Assembly (NCBI GenBank): GCA_030770545.1
Contig: CM061102.1
Span: forward strand, 9,847,501-9,911,500
Origin: Macropodus opercularis
Taxonomy: Eukaryota; Chordata; Actinopteri; Anabantiformes; Osphronemidae
Reading direction: 5' to 3'
DNA: 64,000 nt
Part shown: piece by piece, positions 1 through 9,000 of the stretch
Position numbering within the stretch: position 1 is the first letter of the stretch
Layout of the letters: every line of letters starts with the position of its first letter
Made by a program: the position numbers and the translations under genes
The notes under the pieces: model-generated
Database searches by the model: none
What the model was told of the DNA's origin: nothing
What the model saw: the letters and a program-made list of their open reading frames with translations, nothing else

Positions 1-2380
1 CACTTTTTGCTCCTAGACTGTATCTATTGCAATCAGTGTTTTGTACTTTTAACTTCTTTTAGCAAACAGTCATCACTGAAAGTAAAGTGCGGGGTGAACT
101 TTTATTCTGCTTCTGTGATCATAAAAATCAGATTTTTTCCTCATGCATGTATGTGAACTACATTTACAGCATTACAAACACAGTCTAATTGCCTTTTTGT
201 GAAATAGGCACAAGGGGCTCTTTGAAATGCTTCTCAGTTCTACATTAAAAATTCCTTGAGTCATTCCAAGAAAGGAATACTGGCCTGCACAATGCAGGTA
301 AACAAGCGTTTTCTTTACACGTGCATAATCAGTTTGAACCTAATTGCACCAACCAACTGCTGTGTCTGTGCAATGACAAGCGATGACTAGTTACGGCTTC
401 CTCAGCGTGCATGCTTCAGTAGACAGGAGAATACACGTTCATTCATAATTAGATGTGCATACTGTATGCTAAATAAAGTGTCAAATGCAGGGTCACCCAT
501 GGAGAACAACAGGCAACAAACTGCACATTGCTTCTTCCAATTAACTACTTTGCAGTACAAAAAGCATCTCGTCTCCATCCTTAGTGCAGGGTAGCGGTAA
601 GGATAACACGCTCAACACAAGGTTCTCACTGGCTCATCAATGAACAAAGCAAAAACAAGCTTGTTAACCTAATCAGATTTATTGACGAGTACTGCCTCGA
701 ACGTTGTCAAAGACTGCAGCTAACGGCTCCCTTTCAATCTGAAGGATCTATCGGGAACATTTTCTTCCTTGGAGTATGAGAAGCTAATTAAGCATAGATG
801 TGGTGCATAAGCTTTTTCCCCCCCTGCAACATTTTTGTTTACCCTAGCAGGAATGTAAACACAAATAAAGGCAGATGTTTTTTGCAGGTGTAATGCATGC
901 GTAATTTCAACACTGTTATCGTTTGTCAATTTCTTTCTGAGAATGGTAGAAATATGAAGTTTTTACATTTGAGACATATTCTACATCTATGCCTCACGGT
1001 GGTCCTGCATTAATTAACACAGGAATTTTCCCCATCCTAAAAAGGTTTGTCTCACCCCCCGTGCGACAATAACATGCTGCTGCCAAAACACTGAATTGGA
1101 TGGTGACGTTCTACAGCCGGACATCTGGACAGTGAGGCTCATTTGTTTGCAGATTGAGGCACATGTTCTATTTCATAAATGATCTGGATTTTTAAGGTGA
1201 CTAACTAACTGCTAGGGAAACGGTTCGAACTCATCAGATTAGCAGTAAAATCGTATGCTTAGTTGTGTCTACGTAAAGAGCAGCTCCAGCAGTTCAAAAA
1301 TAAGCCACTGCTGGGGCTGCAGTGGATCAAAGGCATAATATGAATTCTTAAAATGAGCGGCATTTCCTTTTATATTACACATGCATCCATAATATTAGCA
1401 TTGGTAGACTGGCAAAGAGCTGCTATTTGACATCAAATCAAACATGTGATTAAATTACCTGGAACAAAGCTGAAGTAGATTTTTATACTTTTATTTAGTT
1501 TTACTGGTTGTAATGGAGACAGTCAAAGCGGCTGAATGCTGCTGTCATCTGAACTGAAGAGTATTTCCTCCCTAACTTATGATCTGTGATTTGACAGATG
1601 TGGATAAAAGCTTTAGGCTATAGCTTACACAAAATGGGCCAAGTAATAAAAATGAGCCATCACTCAGTAAGGTTTGATGCACTGCAAGTTCTTGGGGTAA
1701 TTTAGACCAGCAATGAGCCCAGATAGGGAAGAGAACAACATGCATGAAATATGTCTTAAACTCCCACAATAACTGAGTGATATGTTCAAAAAGCAAACTG
1801 TCTTAAAACCAGATTCTCTATTTTACTTAACAATTCTGCAGCAGTCGGCTGTTCGGCCACGCATCTCTGGTTCGAGTCTGTTATATAGTAGTTCACGAAT
1901 TCACTTATACTAATACTTTAATTGGAATTGGACTGAGCTGCAGACCTATTGTTCTAATCATATTTTACTTGTGGAATTACGATCTCTACACCCACACCAT
2001 TGACAAACACACAATTCAACACCAATTCAGCACTAATAAAAATCTCTGGGACAGCAATATTGATCATGTGCGGCCACCCCCGGGCCCTTAACATGAAAGC
2101 ATTTGAAAAGGAGCCTGTGTGTCAGACAACAGCAAAGGGCTCCTAATGCCCTTGTAATTCGACTGCTGTGAATCAAAGCCGTTTTTGTGGATCCCCCAAA
2201 TATCCCTCATTTAGCAGTGCAATAAAGAGGAGATTACACTGATGCACAGACTGGTTCACAGAGAACACGCAGGTATCAGGCAACATAATGATCCGTGCTT
2301 TAAAATTAATGCAATGATCCCAAAGCCAGGGAGAAAATCAAGCCACAGCCCAGCCAGCATCGACAAACTGCTGTAGTGTG
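1..2380. other. Upstream non-coding sequence, no gene recognised
   Basis: AT-rich sequence with only short, chance-length open frames and no splice-flanked segment that reads as a known protein. If the minus-strand first exon at about 2602 is real, this stretch would be its first intron. No RNA gene, array or intact mobile element was recognised. Confidence 0.5.
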
Positions 2381-2601
2381 CGCGCTGCCTCTCGTTGTGA
2401 CTGGGGAGCTTGTTTAATCTGGGTCTAGGACGGTGGAATATTGGTTAAAATTGGGAAAAAATTGGCGAGCCAGTAAATGCTCCAGCGTTTTCTAGCGCCG
2501 AGCAATCAGTTCGCACGACACGATTAGATCAGATGTTAGTGATCAACCCGCGCAGAGGATCTGTCCCGCTGAAAAAAGCCCGAATCATTAGGTTAACTCA
2601 C

Positions 2602-2654
2602 CTGCTTTCACAGATGGGGATACGCGCTCCATCTCGAGATTTCCTCCTTACCAT
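2602..2654 (-). CDS. Possible first coding exon of an unidentified minus-strand gene
   Basis: On the minus strand an ATG at 2654-2652 sits in a strong start context (G at -3 and G at +4). It opens a frame of 17 codons plus two bases (MVRRKSRDGARIPICES) that runs into AG|GTGAGT at 2602. A second ATG in another frame lies within the exon. No downstream exon of this gene was recognised in positions 1-2600, so this could equally be a non-coding 5' exon of an mRNA or lncRNA. The product was not recognised. Confidence 0.25.
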
Positions 2655-2852
2655 GCCCGTCCGTTTCGACAGGAAACTGTGTGCGCGAAATATTTCCACG
2701 GTTTCAGAAGCAAACACAAGGATGTTCACTCGTGTCTCCTGCTTTGCACAGGCTGTGTGCGCTGCGCATTCACGACGCCAAGGTCAGGATCGCCAACGGT
2801 TTTAATGGAGCGCCCACCATAGAGATCTCTCTACGGCGCCCACTGCCAGCGC

Positions 2853-2865
2853 GTTACTAGGCAAC
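2853..2865. promoter_or_regulatory. X-box-like (RFX) motif in the leftward promoter patch
   Basis: GTTACTAGGCAAC (minus strand GTTGCCTAGTAAC) has the two RFX half-sites GTTGCC and AGTAAC separated by one base. It lies about 200 bp upstream of the putative minus-strand ATG. It is recognised by eye only. Confidence 0.3.
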
Positions 2866-2900
2866 CACGGGGATACGCCAGTGCATCAGCCTCCAACAAC

Positions 2901-5690
2901 AAGAAAATCCCAATTTAGAAACCATTAACTAATCACCTTAACATCGGGCGGCACTCACACTACACTCGCTCACGCACACTTTGCGCAGCAGCAAAATCAT
3001 CTGAGCATCAGAAAGACCAAACAACTGTCCAGGCCTGTGTGGAGAGAATTACTACATTTAATTCGGTCCAAGCCTTTTAGAAAATTGCCTGGAAAACGCA
3101 ATGGAACAAGAAAAATGAAAAACCATCCTCCAATATGTTTTCATAGTAATCTTTTTTTATCAGTGCATCTCCAGCCATACCTTTTCTGATGAGCCTTGCA
3201 ATAACAGCCATTAAACACCAGGGTCCCCCTGCAAGCAGACTGGATGGGCAGCGCAATGCCTGAGAGGCACCAAGACCACACTTAGCAGAAGGGTTAAAAG
3301 GCTTCTCTGTTAATAAAACATTACTAATAGTCTTTCTCTGTGCTTACTTTAAATATATAACTATTTAAATATTCCCTGCATCATTTATCTATTCAATTGT
3401 TTTCCTGCAGGGGAAATGAAAGCATGAATACCACACTAGAATCTGCAGACAGCTGCTGACAGAGCAGAGCCTGATGGCTACTGCTGTGCATTTACAGAGC
3501 ACAGGAACTGCGTTTCCAACCCTTGACACAGATGCTGCCTAGTGATGTCTGCTTTAAGCCAGCTAGGTTACCAAAGCCAGGATAGTATTTTTTCTGTTAC
3601 AACGCCCACATTTATTGACGCTGAAGCAAGGAATAAACTCTCTCTCTCTCATTCTCTCTCACCTAGCCTAACAACAAAAGTTAGATGGTGGAGAAAGATT
3701 TGATTTCTCCTGGGAATGGTGATACCTGTCTTGCACAAATCTGCAGAGAGTTGCTCAGCTACACAGATTATTCTTTTGAAGGAGGTTTGTTGCTCTGCCT
3801 TTTATAAAAATATGTTTCAAAGATGTTTTATAGGACGTTTAATAGTGAAAAAGAATGCACAATCAATGGTTATTTTAAATCAATGCAGGATTTGTTTGTT
3901 TGTTCTGTTTCTCTCCCAATGAGTCATTTCAGAATTGGAGTAATCAAACGTCGTAGTGTCATCTATAAACATCTGAAGTGAGAGGTCAGAGAGGTCAGTG
4001 TGGGGATCCTGGCTAGATCCAGACCAAAAATGCTGGAGCCAAGGTAACACATGCACATTTATTTTGGTTTCATTTAACCAGGCAGCATAGTACCAGAAGT
4101 GATCGGGATTCTGTGCATGTTCTTTGGTTTAATCTCGCAGTTTTGTGCTGCCTTGTGCCAAATCAGAAGCATTCACCAGTCTGCTTTTCACTGAGTAAAT
4201 AGCAAACTGTACCTGTCGTACTTTGGCATCTGATAAAGATTCCTTCCAAGTGGAAGTATTTCAAGCATTTCTAACTGACAAGGGAGCTTGGGGTGACATC
4301 TTTCATCTTGATGGAGGAAACCTCTGGATTCTACAGAATGAGTGGGGAGAACCAGCTGAAGAGCGTTTCTGTGCTACTGTACGTCAGTGGTGTCAGAGTA
4401 GCTGGAACCCAGTCACTTTTCCACAAACATTTTTTCAACTTATAAGTTTATGTCAAAGAAACAGAGTTGAATCTTCATTATGATGTTTTTTCACATTGTG
4501 CCATTTTAGGGATAATTGTATTACTGTTCTTTTTGGCCCCCTCCAAATCTTCATTTAACCTGTGTTGTTCCTCGGAGCCTAATGCAGCCACTGTTTGCTA
4601 CGAGGCTACAACATCAGCACAGCCAAAAGTTGAACAGAATTCCCATCATTCTCCTCCAACAACCAATCCCCACATCATTTACATACTTTTTTCTGTGGGG
4701 CCTCCAGATCCAGACTGAGAAACTGGCTAAGCAAAGCAAAGAAAGAAGGTCGTAGTAATACATATCGCAATACGTAAAGTAATTTAACTGAAACGTTTCT
4801 TTGTTCTTTGAATACACTATAAGTAGATGTGATTATACTTTAATGAACCCCAGGGGGAAAGTGGGTCATGAAAGCCGTAGAGAAAAGGATCCGTAAACCA
4901 AAACATCTGCTGAAGACACCTGAGAAAAATAACCTACCAGAAGACATGAAAATGTGGTGGTTTTAGTGATTATAGCCCACTGGCTAGTCACAGGCAACAG
5001 CAGTTCTTCATGTGAAGACGATGAGTGCAGAATATGCAACCACGCAGATAAGTGAGCACAAAGAAATCTGCCAATAGACGCAAATGAAATGTAAATTATT
5101 CATATAAAGGCAATTCTACAGCACGATGGGGCAACATAATTATTAATGCACCTCTGCTTAAGAATCCAGTTGAACTACATAACTAAACAAGTGCTGAAAC
5201 TAATTCATTGGCATTATTCAGAGCCCTCTTTCCTTAGGATGAGAGGCTTTATCCAGAAACGCTGTCGCTGTCAGACACCCCTGGGTGTTCTCCAGGTGAT
5301 GAAGTATGAGGCGACAGAATTGGTTTAAGGTTATTTTTTCATTAGGTGCATCTACACAAAGGATTTTTTTTCCCACTTATAAGAGCGATGCGTCTGAGTA
5401 ATGTCTGACTTCACAAAGCTTCAGGGAGTCGCCTATAGAATACTAGTGCCCCAGAATCCTTATAAAGTTCACATGTAGGCAGATATAACATCATTTCCAA
5501 GTTATGGTTTATCCACTGTGATTTACCAACCAGTTTATATTGTTCGTTGTCTGTAACAAGAAAACATAGCATATTTAACAGGTTACATTGTGCACAATGC
5601 GGGTTTTTATGACTGCGAGACCAAACTCTGGGGGAAAATCTCCACGGCCGCGATTCCTTCCACTTTCCCGTGGTGCACTGCGCACGTGTA
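2901..5690. other. Non-coding sequence between the leftward promoter patch and the cchcr1 promoter
   Basis: No exon, RNA gene or intact transposon was recognised. A short CT-rich tract lies at about 3638-3661. The longest open frames here (for example 4223-4483 on +) begin at non-ATG codons and have no flanking splice logic or recognisable protein. Confidence 0.5.
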
Positions 5691-5956
5691 GCGTGTGGCA
5701 GTTACGTTTGATAAACTGTTTCGTTTCTATCTGTTCTCAAACAGAGGTATTTATTAAAAATATGCTTCCGGTAACTGTGGTTTTACGCTTGATCGCCAGT
5801 AGTTGACTGCTAACGACGGAGATCCCCAGAGGTTCGCGGCGAAATCCGTCACTAAGGCAACGACGAATGACGCGTCACGCGGGAGAGGAAACGTTGAACC
5901 GACACCAAAACAATCACGGACCGCTGTAACCTAACGCAGCTTAAGGTTAAGGCACG
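5690..5956 (+). promoter_or_regulatory. cchcr1: cchcr1 core promoter and 5' leader
   Basis: This GC/CpG-enriched stretch just upstream of the cchcr1 start codon has no TATA box seen. It contains an X-box-like motif at 5848-5861 and a 10-bp palindrome TGACGCGTCA at 5868-5877 resembling an ATF/CREB-type site. The initiator ATG at 5957 has A at -3 and G at +4. The transcription start is not determined; it probably lies between about 5850 and 5930. Confidence 0.5.
5848..5861 (+). promoter_or_regulatory. RFX X-box-like motif about 100 bp upstream of the cchcr1 ATG
   Basis: GTCACTAAGGCAAC matches the ciliary-gene X-box consensus GTHNYYATRRNAAC at 13 of 14 positions, with AA in place of the central AT. 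Its position close upstream of the start is typical of RFX-controlled centrosome and cilium genes. CCHCR1 is a centrosomal protein, so control by RFX factors is plausible but inferred. Confidence 0.45.
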
Positions 5957-6026
5957 ATGGAGAGACACAACTCTGGACAAGAAAAACTCAAAGCACCGAC
6001 TGATTTCATCTCATCAGCGGGTTCAA
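5957..6026 (+). CDS. cchcr1: cchcr1 exon 1 (coding part)
   Basis: Encodes residues 1-23 from an ATG in strong context and ends in phase 1 at the donor GTAAGT. The short acidic/basic N-terminus (MERHNSGQEKLKAP) is poorly conserved in the family, so the start rests on the promoter position and Kozak context. Confidence 0.75.
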
Positions 6027-9000
6027 GTAAGTTTGTGTACTGTAAATACATTTACAGGTGTCCCGATGAAGCGCGTTAACTTAAAGGTCTAGCTAGTTTA
6101 GCTAACTTAACAGGATGTCAGCATGTGTTATCTGCAACGCTAACTAATAGATAAGTAATTAAGTAAATTAACGTTCGTAGTTTCATAACTAATGTTATGT
6201 GCACACTAACCTAACTGGTTAATTGGATGTCGTGCAGGGCAGGTCCAGGGGGAGCTGGTGCCGCCATCGCATTTCGCGTCGTGTGTCCAGTCTGCTGGAG
6301 CAAACAGGTGCGTTCAAATCCAAGGGACACCCCCGTCAACCTCTTGGATAAACCCAGGTGTACCAACAGCACCGTTACCAGCAGGAAACACGAGCGCTGC
6401 CAATCCATGGCTCGCTATCACGCAGGCTCAGCAGGAAATCTTGGAACTGAGGAGGGAAAATCGGAGGATCATGATGTTACAAGGGGACAGCACAAGAGGA
6501 AGAGTCGCTCTGGAACATCCATCAGATCTTAGGGCAAGGTATCCCATAATATGTTTTACATGTACTGTGAGACCAACAACATTGTCCGTCAGCTGCATGA
6601 CATGTTGGGTGCATAATTAGCTCCTGTTCCTTACACAGATCTGCAGAGAGAAGTGAGCAGCAGTCCAGATGGGAATCAGACTGGCACCTGGAGGCAGAGA
6701 AACACAAGTCTGAGTCTGAGAGGTTGAAGGGGCAGTTGGAGGCCCTCAAAGAAAGTGCAAGGAGACATAGAGAAGAAATGAGAGACAGAGACATCACAGT
6801 GAGCAGGTAGGAGATACGCTAATGTGATTATGTGCAATTAAACATTTCAGACACTAGCTGTGAATAAAATTGAACAAGTTGGATCCCCTGGCACTGTTTG
6901 ACAGACAGAGCCGTGAGTTGGAAGAAATCCGTGAAGAGCTATGTAAGGCCAGGTTGGAACTCAGCCAGCTCAGAGAGGATCTCATTCACAGCAATGCACA
7001 GAAGGACAAAATAAGCTCACGGGTAATGCTGTTTGCGTCAATGTATTTCATTCTTCATAAACCTAAAGAAGATCATCTGAGGATTATTTGTGACTCATTT
7101 TGGTTGTTTGTACTGTCTTGGTTGCAGCTCAGAGTCACTTGCCAACCTTATATTATCAAGTGTATTATTAAGTGATTTCACATATGAATATGCCTCTGTT
7201 TTTTCTTGCAGCTTGAAAGACTAACGAGAGAGTCTGCTGAGGAAATTACAATGCTTAGTAGAACTGTGGAGAGAAGCAAAGAGGAAGCTCAGGAGCTTGC
7301 TCTAAGGGCTGAAATGGCCAGGTTACAGGCTGAGGAGGAGGCCACACAGCAGACTTTTAAACTGTCAGAACAGCTGGAGGAGATGCAGAGGAAGCAGGAA
7401 CTGGAAGTATGTATGCAAGAAAAGTTTAATCATTATGAACTGTATACAAACTAAATGATGTCTGTTCAACTCATCGTCACTGTTTCCAATAACTTATCTT
7501 ATATTAGTAGGTATTTGCTTTGTTGTTTTTGTGCAACTAGCTCGTCTTTAGAAGGGAAGCCAGTAAAAGGGAAAACTGTTTATCTATTGTTTATGTCTGT
7601 TAAACGTTGCATTGTTATACTCTTTTCACTTTTAGCTGCAACAGTTGAACGACTCTCATACTGCAAAGTTAGATGCAACAAGACAAACAAACACTGAGCT
7701 ACAGGACAGACTTCAGTCAGTGACCTCAGAAGTGCTGCAGCTAAAAAGCACTCTAATGGCAGTGTCTACTGAGAGAGATGGGCTAAAGGACCATTTAAGG
7801 TGCCTAATTTAGTCTGAATCTGACATTTAAACATCTATAGTGCCTTTTAATCATATCCACTGATGTGTTTGATTTGTGCTTATCTTTTTAGCAAAATGGG
7901 ACAAGCCTTTGAAACACAATCTGTAACACTGCACAGCCTCAGAAATTACATTGGCCAGGTTGCCCCAGAGAATGGAGAGAAGGAACAATTAAATGAAGCT
8001 GTTAAGGTGAAGATAATATAAACAGTATTGATTTCAATTAGTCCAATTAAAGGTAATTGCATGGGAAAGTACTTTAAGCTTTTGTACCAGCTACATTAAA
8101 CTAAAATAGTTCCTATTTTGTAGAAATTGAACAAAGAGAAAGCAGCTCTTCAGAAGACCACAGAACTTTTGACAGTCAGGCTTAACTCTTTGAATGAGAT
8201 ACTCGCCCTCCAAGAAGAAAACATTGTGAAGAAGGTAAGGGTGTGTCCATAACATAGCTATGCATGATATTATACAAGCCTAAATATTTTCTGAAGTGTG
8301 GGTGTCGTTGGTGTCAGATATCCCAACTAGAGAGAATTGAATCAAACAGCACTGAGGTTCAAATGAATACATATGGATTTATTCTCAATGGTGGGGTAAA
8401 GGATATGCAAAAGGCAGATAACTTTGTTTATCTGAAAAGAAATTCACTCAGCCAGATATGTTCCCGAAGTGACCACACACGCCAAGAACATAGATTTCCT
8501 GCCAAGATCTGAGAGTTCAAGCATAAGACAGAGAAACCCTGTAAACCCATGGGTTAGATATCCTACCTCACCCTGCACTTATGAATGCCTGTTCTTATTA
8601 TGTGGACATATACATCTAAATTACAGATATCATGTACTTTTTACTACATGGGCACATATGATGGATGTTGAAGGCACCTTCCAAACAAGAATATAGTGTT
8701 AAATTGAGTTTTGCTTTATTTTACACTTAACCATGAAGCCTCAATGTAATTAGTCTATAAAGCTGTAAGCAGAATTCTTATATAGTCTATATATATGTGT
8801 GCGTGTGTTTATTAGACCTCAACAGACCCACTTATGAAGAATGGATCTGAAAGCCTTCAGGTGCTTCAGCTATGGAGAGAGAAAGTGTTCAAGTTATGCG
8901 TCCAGCTTCGTGCAAAGGACATTGAACTAAGAGGAGAAAAGCATGAAGTACTGTCAAAAGTATGAGATATACCACATACCACTATACCACAGTATAATCA

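Larger units (their letters stand above)
2380..2900 (-). promoter_or_regulatory. CpG-rich promoter-like patch, probably of a leftward gene
   Basis: The patch is visibly richer in CG dinucleotides than its AT-rich surroundings. It contains a consensus minus-strand splice donor (GTGAGT at 2601-2596) and an RFX X-box-like site at 2853-2865. The combination suggests a promoter and first exon transcribed leftward, away from cchcr1. The gene identity cannot be determined because its body would lie outside the window. Confidence 0.4.

Noticed and set aside
2533..2805. 90-codon + strand open frame in the CpG-rich patch
   Set aside because: Most likely a shadow of CpG-rich promoter DNA. The minus-strand splice donor at 2601-2596 explains the region better.
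4223..4483. 86-residue + strand open frame rich in Trp and Phe
   Set aside because: It begins at TTG rather than ATG, no family was recognised, and no splice signals support it as an exon.
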